A stretch of DNA of 41,083 nucleotides from Lachnospiraceae bacterium (GTDB taxonomy: Bacteria > Bacillota > Clostridia > Lachnospirales > Lachnospiraceae). The number at the start of each line of letters is the position of its first letter. Positions within the stretch are counted from its first letter, which is position 1. A program made the position numbers and the translations under genes. The stretch lies in the NCBI GenBank assembly GCA_030531245.1, contig JAUNOA010000013.1, positions 1 to 41,083 on the forward strand, in the 5' to 3' direction. Below are positions 26,331 through 35,758 of this stretch, in pieces. Under the pieces are notes generated by a model. It had not been told where the DNA came from, did no database searches, and saw only the letters and a list, made by a program, of their open reading frames with translations.

Positions 26331-27207
26331 TTTCAAAAAAATAAATGACATGGTCATGAAAAATCTGCCGGAACGCGAAGGACTGCAGGCGACTGTACTG
26401 AATGCGATGCACGAGGCAGTGGATGCGGGCGGTAAGCGTATACGTCCGATACTTATGTATGAAACATACATGTACTTCTGCAAAAAATATTCACATGAGC
26501 CGGAAGAGGAGATCATAGGAAAATTTATGGCAGGCATGGAAATCATGCATACTGCGAGCCTTATTCATGATGATCTTCCGTGCATGGACAATGACAGGCT
26601 GCGCCGCGGGAAACCGACGACCTGGGTAGTATACGGTGTTGATATGGCCACACTCAGCGGAGATGCCATGATGATCCAGACATTTTCAACGATGTCGGAA
26701 GCTGCCATGCAGATGCGTGACCCTAAGGCGGGACTAAAAGCGGTCAATGTTATGGGAGTCAAGGCAGGCATATTCGGAATGACCGGAGGCCAGGTAGTCG
26801 ATGTGGAAAATACCGGAAGACCGTTAAGCCGTGAGCAGCTCGATTTCATTTACAGACTAAAAACAGGGGCGCTGCTGGAGGCAAGCATGATGATAGGAGC
26901 GATCCTGGCAGGAGCGGATGATGACGATGTGACAGCCGTGGAGAAGATAGCCGGTGATATCGGCATGGCATTCCAGATAAGAGATGATGTGCTGGATGAG
27001 ATTTCGACAGACGAAAAACTCGGGAAACCGGTGCACTCGGATAAAGAAGAAGGCAAGACGACATTCGTTACGCTGTACGGAATCGATAAAGCCAATGAAG
27101 AGGTCGCGCGCTGCTCGGCAGAAGCGATAGGTCTTCTGGAAAAGATGGGCGGAGATAACAGGACACTGATTGAAATCACCAGAGCGCTCATAGACAGAGA
27201 TAATTAA
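26314..27207 (+). CDS. ispA: polyprenyl (farnesyl) diphosphate synthase
   Basis: A 297-residue trans-prenyltransferase that adds isopentenyl diphosphate to allylic diphosphates, giving FPP or GGPP. GGKRIRPIL is present, with the first Asp-rich motif DDLPCMDND, in which the two-residue insert is typical of bacterial FPP synthases, and the second motif IRDDVLDE. Four in-frame start codons lie within 18 bases. The ATG at 26314 is seven bases from GGAG and is preferred. It lies between xseB and dxs in the common Firmicute order. Confidence 0.94.
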   Translation: MNLNVDFKKINDMVMKNLPEREGLQATVLNAMHEAVDAGGKRIRPILMYETYMYFCKKYSHEPEEEIIGKFMAGMEIMHTASLIHDDLPCMDNDRLRRGKPTTWVVYGVDMATLSGDAMMIQTFSTMSEAAMQMRDPKAGLKAVNVMGVKAGIFGMTGGQVVDVENTGRPLSREQLDFIYRLKTGALLEASMMIGAILAGADDDDVTAVEKIAGDIGMAFQIRDDVLDEISTDEKLGKPVHSDKEEGKTTFVTLYGIDKANEEVARCSAEAIGLLEKMGGDNRTLIEITRALIDRDN

Positions 27208-27228
27208 TCACAGGCGGTTTGAGTTTTA

Positions 27229-29073
27229 ATGATACTTGAAAAAATCAATCAGGCAGATGACATAAAAAAGGTCGATCCGAAAGACTATCCGCTGCTTGCA
27301 CAGGAGATCAGGGATTTCCTCATCGAAAAAACAAGTGAGACGGGAGGTCATCTTGCGAGCAATCTCGGAGCGGTCGAACTGACTATGGCGATCTTTCTCG
27401 CATTCAATCTGCCGGAAGACAAAGTCATATGGGATGTCGGACATCAGTCTTATACACATAAGATCCTGAGCGGCAGAAAAAATGCATTCGACGAGCTGCG
27501 CAAGTTCGGCGGCATTGCGGGTTTCCCGAAAACCGGCGAGAGTCCCTGTGATGCGTTTAATACAGGACATTCATCCACATCCGTCTCTGCGGCACTGGGT
27601 ATGGCGCAGGCAAGGGACATCAGGGGACAGAAGCATTCGGTGGTAGCAGTCATAGGTGACGGTGCGATGACCGGAGGTATGGCATTTGAGGCCCTTAACA
27701 ATGCATCCCGCATGAATAAAAACTTTATTATCATCCTGAATGATAACGAGATGAGTATTGCCAGAAATGTCGGCGGACTGTCGAATTATCTGAACGGGAT
27801 AAGAACGAATGAGAATTATATTTCCTTCAAGGAGAAACTTGCGGACAGACTTCTCGGGATCCCGAAAGTCGGAGACAGACTGGTCAGAAGACTGAAGACT
27901 ACCAAGGACTCCATCAAAAAGATGGTTGTGCCTGGCATGTTCTTTGAGGATATGGGCATCACGTATCTGGGCCCTGTTGACGGACACGATGTCAAGAAGC
28001 TGCGCAAAGCATTTGAGGAGGCAAAACGTGTCGATCATGCAGTGCTTGTTCATGTAAAAACGACAAAAGGCAAAGGCTACGTACCGGCGGAAAATAATCC
28101 CGCCATGTTCCACGGAGTCGGGGCATTTGATAAAGAGACGGGACTTCCCGTCAGCCGGAAAACAGCACCGGAGTATTCCGACATTTTCTCGGAAAAACTC
28201 TGCAGCCTTGCCGAAAAGGACGGGAGTATAGCTGCCGTTACGGCGGCGATGCCGGACGGAACGGGGCTGGCGAAATTTGCGGTTCAGTACCCGGACAGGT
28301 TTTTCGATGTCGGTATCGCGGAGGCACATGCGGTGACGAGTGCGGCAGGCATGGCGGCCGGAGGGCTCAAACCGGTCGTAGCAGTCTACTCATCATTTCT
28401 CCAGAGGGGGTTTGATCAGATTCTGCACGATGTCTGCATCCAGAACTTACATGTGGTATTCGCAATTGACAGGGCCGGACTGGTCGGCGCGGACGGTGAG
28501 ACGCATCAGGGCATATTTGATCTCAGCTTTTTAAGCTGTATTCCTAACATGACCATACTTGCTCCGAAAAATGCGAAGGAGCTTGAGCAGGATCTGGAGT
28601 TTGCGCTCGGATATCACGGACCCATCGCAATCCGTTATCCACGCGGCACGGCATACGATGAGTTAAATGATTTTGAAAACCCGGTCGAATTCGGGAAAGC
28701 CGAGATGCTGTATGAGGAATCGGATACCGCGATACTTGCTGTGGGCAGCATGGTAAGTACCGGCAAGCATGTCCGCGAGAAGCTCAAAGCAGACGGAAAG
28801 AACTGCACACTTGTGAATATGCGGTTCATAAAACCTGTTGATACGGAGATGATAGACCGCATCGCCGAAAAACACAATCGCATCATTACGATGGAGGAAA
28901 ATGTTCTGCAGGGCGGTATGGGACTGGCAATCGCGGATTATGTTCACGAACATTATCCGCATATCAAGGTGAATCACATCGCCATTCCGGACGGATACGT
29001 CGAGCACGGAGATGTCACGAAACTCAGACATGAGTTGGGAATCGACTCGGATTCCGTTCTGAAGATTATTTAA
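27229..29073 (+). CDS. dxs: 1-deoxy-D-xylulose-5-phosphate synthase
   Basis: Dxs, 614 residues, is the first enzyme of the MEP isoprenoid pathway and condenses pyruvate with glyceraldehyde-3-phosphate using thiamine diphosphate. DVGHQSYTHKIL, the ThDP/Mg motif GDGAMTGGMAFEALNN with NDNEMSI, and the catalytic Glu region GIAEAHAVTSAAGMA are all present. Length is normal. Together with ispA upstream and ispH at 39 kb it shows that the organism uses the MEP route. The gap to ispA is 21 bases. Confidence 0.97.
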   Translation: MILEKINQADDIKKVDPKDYPLLAQEIRDFLIEKTSETGGHLASNLGAVELTMAIFLAFNLPEDKVIWDVGHQSYTHKILSGRKNAFDELRKFGGIAGFPKTGESPCDAFNTGHSSTSVSAALGMAQARDIRGQKHSVVAVIGDGAMTGGMAFEALNNASRMNKNFIIILNDNEMSIARNVGGLSNYLNGIRTNENYISFKEKLADRLLGIPKVGDRLVRRLKTTKDSIKKMVVPGMFFEDMGITYLGPVDGHDVKKLRKAFEEAKRVDHAVLVHVKTTKGKGYVPAENNPAMFHGVGAFDKETGLPVSRKTAPEYSDIFSEKLCSLAEKDGSIAAVTAAMPDGTGLAKFAVQYPDRFFDVGIAEAHAVTSAAGMAAGGLKPVVAVYSSFLQRGFDQILHDVCIQNLHVVFAIDRAGLVGADGETHQGIFDLSFLSCIPNMTILAPKNAKELEQDLEFALGYHGPIAIRYPRGTAYDELNDFENPVEFGKAEMLYEESDTAILAVGSMVSTGKHVREKLKADGKNCTLVNMRFIKPVDTEMIDRIAEKHNRIITMEENVLQGGMGLAIADYVHEHYPHIKVNHIAIPDGYVEHGDVTKLRHELGIDSDSVLKII

Positions 29074-29241
29074 CCGTAGTTGATTAAAAGGTCCGGGTCC
29101 ATAATGATACAAAAGGGTAATCGACGTAAAACTGCGGGAGAATGATGCCGGAAGCAGAAAAGAAGCCGCAGACATCAGGACCGACGCCGGACAGACGTGA
29201 AAAAGCGACAAGTAAATATAGATAGCAGAGAATATAAAACT
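29074..29241 (+). other. 168-base gap between dxs and tlyA
   Basis: I find no convincing promoter or terminator here. A 27-codon frame (29142-29225) begins ATGATG just after GGGAG and reads MMPEAEKKPQTSGPTPDRRE followed by a short basic end. It is polar, proline-rich and unlike anything I know. An in-frame GTG at 29197 could extend TlyA, but without family support. Confidence 0.3.
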
Positions 29242-30066
29242 ATGAAACAAAGATTGGATATACTGCTGGTCGACAAAGGACTGGCGGCAAGCAGAGAAAA
29301 AGCAAAAGCGATCATAATGAGCGGCATCGTATATGTAGACGGCCGGAAAGAAGACAAGGCCGGGTCCGCATTTGAGGAAGATGCCGTGATTGAAGTGCGT
29401 GGAAACACTCTGCGATATGTAAGCCGCGGCGGACTCAAGCTGGAGAAGGCCATCAAAGAATTCGGAGTAAAGTGCGACGGCAGGATCTGTATGGATGTAG
29501 GAGCATCGACAGGAGGATTCACCGACTGCATGCTTCAGAACGGAGCTGTAAAGGTCTATGCTGTAGATGTCGGTCACGGACAGCTGGACTGGAAACTCAG
29601 AAATGATGACAGAGTCGTCTGTATGGAAAAAACAAATATCCGCTACGTCACACCGGATGATATCGCGGACCGGATAGACCTCTCATCGATCGATGTCAGC
29701 TTCATTTCACTTTCAAAAGTTCTGCCGGCGGTGCATGAACTGCTCACAGAGACCGGAGAGGTGGTCGCACTTATCAAGCCGCAGTTCGAAGCCGGACGGG
29801 AAAAAGTCGGAAAAAAGGGTGTAGTGCGGGAGCAGTCGACGCATGTGGAAGTAATCAGGATGTGTATGCAGTACGCACATGACAATCATTTCAAAATCCT
29901 CAATCTCACGTGGTCTCCGATAAAGGGACCCGAGGGCAACATTGAATACCTGTATCATCTGACCAAAGATGAGACAAAAGAAGAGCTTGAAGCGATAGAT
30001 GTGGAGAAACTTGTGGAGGAATCACATGAAGCATTTTTATCTGATAGAGAACAGCAGGCGAGGTAA
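29242..30066 (+). CDS. tlyA: TlyA-family rRNA 2'-O-methyltransferase
   Basis: A 274-residue protein with an N-terminal S4 RNA-binding domain (about 1-60; RLDILLVDKGLAASREKAKA) and an FtsJ-type methyltransferase domain. The SAM loop is DVGASTGGFTDCML, followed by VDVGHGQLDW and the catalytic-type D/K residues in DVSFISLSKVLP and LIKPQFEAG. TlyA in mycobacteria methylates 16S and 23S rRNA; clostridial homologues are often annotated as haemolysin. The start at 29242 gives the normal S4 N-terminus. It overlaps nadK by 41 bases. Confidence 0.92.
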   Translation: MKQRLDILLVDKGLAASREKAKAIIMSGIVYVDGRKEDKAGSAFEEDAVIEVRGNTLRYVSRGGLKLEKAIKEFGVKCDGRICMDVGASTGGFTDCMLQNGAVKVYAVDVGHGQLDWKLRNDDRVVCMEKTNIRYVTPDDIADRIDLSSIDVSFISLSKVLPAVHELLTETGEVVALIKPQFEAGREKVGKKGVVREQSTHVEVIRMCMQYAHDNHFKILNLTWSPIKGPEGNIEYLYHLTKDETKEELEAIDVEKLVEESHEAFLSDREQQAR

Positions 30067-30856
30067 GCTGCCGGGAGTGCGCAGACTCATGGAAGATTAT
30101 GTGAAGCAGCACGGAGCGGACATTATCTGTGCTACGGACGGTGAAACAGATGAAATACCCGGCAGTACGGATTGTCTTATCGTAATGGGCGGAGACGGAA
30201 CCATCATGCGTGCGGCCAATATCACAGCCGGGACCAGTATCCCGCTTATAGGGATCAACGTAGGCAATCTCGGTTATCTCACAAGTGTCAGCAGCGAGGA
30301 TGAGATCATCCCGATGCTCGATCAGCTTCTTAACGATGAATACAAGATCGAAAATCACTGTATGTTAAAAGGCACCTGGACGGATGACCAAGGTGATCAC
30401 ACAGCGGTTTCATTTAACGATATCAACATATCGCGCAGTGCATCCAGAGCAGTCGGAATGCGTATCTCCGTAAACGGCGAATTATTGAACGAATACCTGG
30501 CGGATGGTATAATTGTCTCTACTCCGACCGGTTCAACAGCATACAATCTGGCAGCCGGAGGACCTATAGTCGATACTGCGGCAGATGTGATGATACTCAC
30601 ACCTATTTGTCCGCATGCATTTATGGCACGAAGTGTCGTACTGGGTATGGACAATGCTGTCGAGGTGCAGATCACCGGAGACTCCGATGAAGAGCTGCCC
30701 GCAGATGTGGCATTTGACGGAGAGATAAGAGGGCATCTTCCTGCCGGAACCTCTGTCCGTATTACCCGTGCCAATACCGTCATCCCGATGATACGACTGT
30801 GCGGTGATACATATTTCAAGACATTGCGCAACAAGATGAATCAGATTCACGGATGA
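30026..30856 (+). CDS. nadK: NAD kinase
   Basis: NAD kinase, 276 residues, makes NADP from NAD. Motifs: GGDGTIMRAA (the ATP/NAD GGDG loop), FNDINISR (in place of the usual N-E), and DGIIVSTPTGSTAYNLAAGGPIV. The ATG at 30026 lies nine bases after a perfect GGAGGA site inside tlyA, with an overlap of 41 bases. The next gene in the conserved order, argR, is 285 bases away because of an inserted repeat element. Confidence 0.95.
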   Translation: MKHFYLIENSRRGKLPGVRRLMEDYVKQHGADIICATDGETDEIPGSTDCLIVMGGDGTIMRAANITAGTSIPLIGINVGNLGYLTSVSSEDEIIPMLDQLLNDEYKIENHCMLKGTWTDDQGDHTAVSFNDINISRSASRAVGMRISVNGELLNEYLADGIIVSTPTGSTAYNLAAGGPIVDTAADVMILTPICPHAFMARSVVLGMDNAVEVQITGDSDEELPADVAFDGEIRGHLPAGTSVRITRANTVIPMIRLCGDTYFKTLRNKMNQIHG

Positions 30857-30868
30857 TGATTATGTCGC

Positions 30869-31093
30869 ACCTGCAACTTAGCTTCATAATATGTCTTCCC
30901 AAGTGACGCCTCGCGGCTTCATGTCCGACGCAGCGGTACAACAGCCTGGCTGTTGTATCCCTCGCATTCGTCTACGAAAGCAAGCTTTCAAGACGAATGT
31001 CTTCCGGATACTAAGCTCGCGAAAGCCCGCTCGCTAAGTACCGGCGTCTCCCAAGACACTTGTGAAGACATTTATGAATCTTCGTATGCAGGT
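30869..31093. mobile_element. 225-base MITE-like element with terminal inverted repeats
   Basis: The ends are imperfect inverted repeats of 37 bases (30869-30905 and 31057-31093). The right end's complement shares ACCTGCA, TTCATAA, ATGTCTTC and CAAGTG, in that order, with the left end. The interior holds two more strong hairpins. One is TACAACAGCC-T-GGCTGTTGTA (30937-30957). The other is a two-tier hairpin in which CATTCGTCT (30965-30973) pairs with AGACGAATG (30991-30999) and GAAAGC (30976-30981) pairs with GCTTTC (30984-30989). Inside, GCTCGC occurs twice as a direct repeat. No credible gene is inside and no transposase is near. No target duplication is clear. It fills most of the nadK-argR gap. 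Confidence 0.65.
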
Positions 31094-31141
31094 TGGCTAA
31101 GTAATGATATATGCACCCTTAAATCCATAGAGGTATAAGAT

Positions 31142-31597
31142 ATGAAAACAGACAGACACGGAAGGATAATAGAGCTCATCACAGAGCGAAATATCGAGAC
31201 GCAGGAGGAGCTTGCCGAGCTGCTGAAAAAAGACGGCTTCAAAGTCACCCAGGCGACGATATCAAGGGACATAAGAGAGCTGAAGCTTGTCAAGGTATCC
31301 ATGAAAGACGGATGCCAGAAATATGCCATCAACAATAACCATCTCGAAGAAAGATATTCGGAAAAATACATCCGCGTCCTCAAGGATTCATACCTGACCA
31401 TGGACGTTGCGCAGAACATAATAGTCATCAAGACTGTCTCCGGTATGGCGATGGCAGCGGCGGCTGCAGTGGATGCGCTTAAATTCCCGGGATGCGTCGG
31501 AACGATTGCAGGTGACGACACTATCATGGTAGCTGTCAAATCGACCGATGAAGCACACAAGGCAATGCAGATAATCAAGGAGATGATATTTAACTGA
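31142..31597 (+). CDS. argR: arginine repressor ArgR/AhrC
   Basis: A 151-residue arginine-responsive regulator. The N-terminal winged helix (1-70) includes TQEELAELLKKDGFKVTQAT and ISRDIRELKLVKV. The C-terminal hexamerisation/arginine domain includes FPGCVGTIAGDDTIMVAVKS, where the Asp pair binds arginine. Placement beside recN is conserved in Firmicutes and does not mean it controls recN. Its ribosome site AGAGG lies 8-9 bases before the ATG. Its stop overlaps the recN start (TGATG). Confidence 0.95.
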   Translation: MKTDRHGRIIELITERNIETQEELAELLKKDGFKVTQATISRDIRELKLVKVSMKDGCQKYAINNNHLEERYSEKYIRVLKDSYLTMDVAQNIIVIKTVSGMAMAAAAAVDALKFPGCVGTIAGDDTIMVAVKSTDEAHKAMQIIKEMIFN

Positions 31598-33231
31598 TGC
31601 TGATAGAGCTGCACGTCAGAAATCTGGCACTGATTGAAAAAGCAGATTTGGAATTCGGCAAAGGACTTACCATACTGTCAGGTGAGACAGGTGCAGGTAA
31701 GTCTATTCTCATTGATTCCATAAATGTGGCTCTCGGCGCAAAAACAGGAAAAGGCATCATCAGAAACGGTGCGGAATATGCGTATATCGAGCTCATATTC
31801 ACAGTAGATGATCCTGCAAAAATCAGGAAAATCAAAGATATGGATATCGCACTTGAAGATGACGGAGTGCTCATCATTTCAAGAAAAATCACACCGGTCA
31901 GGAGTATCGCCAGGATAAACGATGAGACCGTGACATCAGCGAAACTGCGATCCCTCACCGGAATGCTCATCGACATGCACGGACAGTTTGAACATCAGTC
32001 GCTGCTTGGTCCGGCCAGTCATCTGGATTATATAGACAAGCTTTCACCGGGGGAAATTACAGACATAAAGAAAAACCTGTACGGACTCTGCAGAGAGTAT
32101 AATGAAATAGAGGCGCAGCTTAACGACGGCTCGGATAAGATCATAAGAGAGCGGGAAGCCGACATCCTTCGTTACGAGATAGAAGAGATCTCAAAAGCGG
32201 ATCTCAGACCGGGCGAAGAGGAGGAGCTGCTGGAGGAGTTCCGCAGGATGAAGAATGCATCTAAAATATCCGACGGACTTTCATCTGCAGGAAACAGACT
32301 GGACGATGACGGTATCAGCCGCGCCCTGAAGGACGTGAGCGATATCGCGAATCTTGATAAAGAAATTGATAATATACGCAGCGGACTCAGAGAAATCGAA
32401 AGCCTTATATACGAGACCAGACGCAGCATAGACGAATATCTGAACAGCTTCGAGTATGACCAGGAGCGTTTTGATCAGATAGAAAACCGTCTGGATGTGA
32501 TCCATCGCATTCAGGGACGATACGGCGATGACATAGAAAAAATCCTCGCAGGACTCCGTGAAAGACAGGAGCGCCTCGAGTATCTGAATAATTACGATAA
32601 TGTTCATGAGAGTCTGATGAAGCGCAAAAAGGAACTGACCGCTCAGATTACAGAAGCCTGTGACGCACTGACTGAGATTAGGAAAGCTGCGGCAGCCGAT
32701 CTGAAAGTACGGATCACGCAGGAACTGAATGATCTTAATTTCCCGGGAGTGATTTTTGATATCGAAATGAAGAAGACTGATAAATTCACGGCGAACGGAA
32801 ATGACAGTGCACAGTTCATGATAAGTACAAATCCGGGTCAGCCCCTCATGCCGCTTAAAGATGTTGCGAGCGGAGGAGAACTCTCGAGAATCATGCTTGC
32901 ACTCAAGACAGTGCTTGCGGATACTGATGAGATAGAGACATTGATCTTTGACGAGATCGATGCAGGCATCAGCGGAAAGACCGCACAGAAGGTTGCAGGT
33001 AAGCTGCATATCATCGGAAAAAATCACCAGGTACTCTGCATCACACATCTTCCGCAGATAGCTGCGAAGGCGGACAATCATTTTCTCATCAGTAAATCGA
33101 CTGACGGAATGAAGACAAGAACCGACATCAGACTCATAGAAGGAGAAGAGTCGGTTGCCGAGATAGCCCGTATGATGGGTTCGGAAATTACGGAAAATGT
33201 TCTTGCCGCGGCAAGAGAAATGAAAGGATAG
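31597..33231 (+). CDS. recN: DNA repair protein RecN
   Basis: RecN, 544 residues, is an SMC-like ATPase acting early at double-strand breaks. Walker A GETGAGKS (29-36), MHGQFEHQSLL, long coiled coils either side of the middle (about 150-215 and 255-365), the ABC signature VASGGELSRIMLAL and Walker B LIFDEIDAGISG are present. Length matches the family (about 550). Together with AddAB and XseAB it makes this window rich in break-repair genes. Confidence 0.96.
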   Translation: MLIELHVRNLALIEKADLEFGKGLTILSGETGAGKSILIDSINVALGAKTGKGIIRNGAEYAYIELIFTVDDPAKIRKIKDMDIALEDDGVLIISRKITPVRSIARINDETVTSAKLRSLTGMLIDMHGQFEHQSLLGPASHLDYIDKLSPGEITDIKKNLYGLCREYNEIEAQLNDGSDKIIREREADILRYEIEEISKADLRPGEEEELLEEFRRMKNASKISDGLSSAGNRLDDDGISRALKDVSDIANLDKEIDNIRSGLREIESLIYETRRSIDEYLNSFEYDQERFDQIENRLDVIHRIQGRYGDDIEKILAGLRERQERLEYLNNYDNVHESLMKRKKELTAQITEACDALTEIRKAAAADLKVRITQELNDLNFPGVIFDIEMKKTDKFTANGNDSAQFMISTNPGQPLMPLKDVASGGELSRIMLALKTVLADTDEIETLIFDEIDAGISGKTAQKVAGKLHIIGKNHQVLCITHLPQIAAKADNHFLISKSTDGMKTRTDIRLIEGEESVAEIARMMGSEITENVLAAAREMKG

Positions 33232-33239
33232 GGCAGATT

Positions 33240-34682
33240 ATGAAGAACATATTGATGGTGGCATCGGAAGCATTTCCTTTTATAAAAACAGGCGGACTCG
33301 CTGATGTTGTGGGATCACTGCCGAAATATCTGGATAAGCAGTATTTTGACTGCCGTATAGTACTGCCGAAGTACGCATGTATGAAGCAGGACAGGAAAGA
33401 TATGATGGAGTATGTCACACACTTCTACATGAATTACAACGGAAGGGACAGATATGTCGGTGTCCTCAAGGCGGAGGCTGACGGCGTCACATATTATTTT
33501 ATTGATAACGAAGAGTATTTCAGCGGACCTTCACCGTACGGAGACTGGCTATGGGATATCGAGAAATTTATCTTTTTCGATCTTGCGGTGCTGTCCATAC
33601 TTCCGGTTATCGGATTCAGACCGGACGTCATCCACTGCCATGACTGGCAGTCGGGACTCATTCCGGTTTACCTTCATGATAAATTTGCCGGAGGAGATTT
33701 CTACAGGGGAATCAAATCCGTCATGACTATACACAACCTTAAGTTCCAGGGCTGCTGGGGCGTCAAAGAGATGAAGCGTCTGAGCGGACTGTCGGACTAC
33801 TACTTCACACCGGACAAACTTGAGTGCAACAAAGACGGAAACATGCTCAAGGGCGGAATCGTTTATGCCGATGCGGTAACGACTGTAAGCTGCACATATG
33901 CGAACGAGATCCAGACACCGTATTACGGCGAGGGACTGGACGGGATACTGAGAGCACGCAGGAACGACCTGAGAGGAATCCTGAACGGCATCGATTATGA
34001 GGTGTTTAATCCGGACGAGGATGAACTCATTTATAATACATATTCCGATGCGACATTCAGGACTGTAAAGCAGCTCAACAAAAAAGCTCTTCAGAAAGAA
34101 CTCGGACTCGAGGTAAATCCGAAGAAGTTCATGATGGCAGTCGTATCAAGACTGACTTCGCAGAAAGGATTTGATCTGATCCAGCGAGTCATCGAGGAGC
34201 TGACCACGGATGACACACAGTTCGTCATCCTCGGTACCGGCGAAGAGAGCTATGTGAACACATTTAATTATTTCGCCTGGAAATACCCGCAGAGGGTTTC
34301 ATCGAATATTTATTATTCAGAGGAACTGTCACATAAGATATATGCGGCATCGGATGCATTTCTCATGCCGTCATCATTTGAACCGTGCGGACTTTCACAG
34401 CTTATGGCCCTGCGTTACGGTTCGGTACCGATCGTCAGAGAGACAGGCGGACTTAAGGATACCGTAGAGCCGTATAATGAGTTTGAGAACAAGGGTACCG
34501 GATTTTCATTTGCAAATTACAATGCACATGAAATGCTGTATACTGTTCAGTATGCAAAGAGAGTATTCTATGCGAAGAAGCGGGCATGGAACAATATAGC
34601 GGAGCGTGCGATGAAGCAGGATTTCTCATGGGATGTATCGGCGCTCAAATATCAGGAACTGTATGACTGGCTGATCGGATGA
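33240..34682 (+). CDS. glgA: glycogen synthase (ADP-glucose type, GT5)
   Basis: A 480-residue glycosyltransferase that extends alpha-1,4-glucan from ADP-glucose. The N-terminal substrate loop KTGGLADVVGSLP (about residues 18-30), DVIHCHDWQSGLIP, and the C-terminal donor site MPSSFEPCGLSQLMALRYGS with ETGGLKDTV are all conserved. It stands alone here; ADP-glucose pyrophosphorylase and branching enzyme are not nearby. It starts eight bases after recN. Confidence 0.95.
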   Translation: MKNILMVASEAFPFIKTGGLADVVGSLPKYLDKQYFDCRIVLPKYACMKQDRKDMMEYVTHFYMNYNGRDRYVGVLKAEADGVTYYFIDNEEYFSGPSPYGDWLWDIEKFIFFDLAVLSILPVIGFRPDVIHCHDWQSGLIPVYLHDKFAGGDFYRGIKSVMTIHNLKFQGCWGVKEMKRLSGLSDYYFTPDKLECNKDGNMLKGGIVYADAVTTVSCTYANEIQTPYYGEGLDGILRARRNDLRGILNGIDYEVFNPDEDELIYNTYSDATFRTVKQLNKKALQKELGLEVNPKKFMMAVVSRLTSQKGFDLIQRVIEELTTDDTQFVILGTGEESYVNTFNYFAWKYPQRVSSNIYYSEELSHKIYAASDAFLMPSSFEPCGLSQLMALRYGSVPIVRETGGLKDTVEPYNEFENKGTGFSFANYNAHEMLYTVQYAKRVFYAKKRAWNNIAERAMKQDFSWDVSALKYQELYDWLIG

Positions 34683-34752
34683 CGGCCGCTCCCGGCGCGG
34701 GTATAACGCAGGCGATATGCTTTGCTCCGGAATATAAAAATCAGGACAGAGA

Positions 34753-35712
34753 ATGAGTTTCAAAAAAATTTTCACAATAATATTCTGTGTGGTTTGCCTG
34801 GCAGCGGTCAGCATCGGATGTGCGAAGCTGCCGGAACGAACTATTCATGAGGTGCCCAGAAAGGTGACCTCTTATTCTGCTTCTCAGATGTATCTGGCGC
34901 TTGCCGGAAGAAGAAGCGAAATGAAAAATGTATATACGGATAAGATTTTCGATGTTCAGGTAAGCGATACCGGAAAGCGATATGAAGAGACATTCAGGGA
35001 TATCGTGTATGATTATCTCATCAAAGTTCAGGTCATGGCCGAGATGTGTGACGAGAGAGAAATCGAGCTTTCCATGACAGATACCAAAAACATCGAAAAG
35101 GCAGCAAAAACCTATATGGAAGAATTTGCGACCTGCGGCAATCTGTATGATATAACAGAGGAAGAAGTCGTAAAGATGATGAGTGATCTGAAAAAGATCG
35201 AAATGCTGAGAGAACTCATCGTCGAAGAGTCGGATATCGAGGTCAGTGACAGCGATGCAAGAGTTATGGATGTGATGCGTATCGAACTTCCGTCATCGGA
35301 GGCCGCATCAGAAGTAATGGAGAAGATCCAAAGCAGTCAGGATGCAGATTTCTTCAATATAGCAAGACACAATTCCGAAAACGGTGAGATAGAACTGTCT
35401 GTCGGAATGGGAGATCTCGGAGATGTTTTCGACGAAGAGATATTCAGGCTAAATGACGGTGAAGTAAGCCCGGTAATCCAGAGCAACGGTAAGTATTATA
35501 TTTTCAAATGCATATCAGGTTATAACGAGGATGCCACGGCGGCCAGAAAAGAGAAGATGACAAAAGAGAGACAGAGCCGTGCAATCGGACTTGAATACGA
35601 AAAGTATCTGTCGGATCATCCGTATGAAATGGATGAAGTTGCCTTTAACGAAGCAGTGAAAATGTGTAACGATAATCCGGAAGCTCCGGATATTTATGAG
35701 GCAATAGAGTAA
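34753..35712 (+). CDS. PrsA/SurA-like foldase lipoprotein
   Basis: A 319-residue exported protein. The N-terminal signal ends in a lipobox (SIGC, Cys at about residue 23). A mostly helical region follows, then a parvulin-like domain (about 172-258; ADFFNIARHNSENGE, GMGDLGDVFDEEIFRLNDGE, VIQSNGKYYIFKC). The usual opening His-Ile-Leu strand reads VMRIEL, so the catalytic His at that position is missing and isomerase activity is doubtful; chaperone action remains likely. The 70-base gap to glgA shows no clear promoter. Confidence 0.8.
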   Translation: MSFKKIFTIIFCVVCLAAVSIGCAKLPERTIHEVPRKVTSYSASQMYLALAGRRSEMKNVYTDKIFDVQVSDTGKRYEETFRDIVYDYLIKVQVMAEMCDEREIELSMTDTKNIEKAAKTYMEEFATCGNLYDITEEEVVKMMSDLKKIEMLRELIVEESDIEVSDSDARVMDVMRIELPSSEAASEVMEKIQSSQDADFFNIARHNSENGEIELSVGMGDLGDVFDEEIFRLNDGEVSPVIQSNGKYYIFKCISGYNEDATAARKEKMTKERQSRAIGLEYEKYLSDHPYEMDEVAFNEAVKMCNDNPEAPDIYEAIE

Positions 35713-35758
35713 GACTGATTCCGGAAATGGAATCACAGACAGGACAATGGAGTAGGAC

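Noticed and set aside
30953-31138. 61-codon plus-strand reading frame inside the inverted-repeat element
   Set aside because: It runs through the hairpins and terminal repeat, has no ribosome site and a composition unlike real genes here.
35713-35758. Lysine riboswitch before the aspartokinase gene
   Set aside because: The gap is only 46 bases; it holds one short GATTCC/GGAATC hairpin without a T-run.
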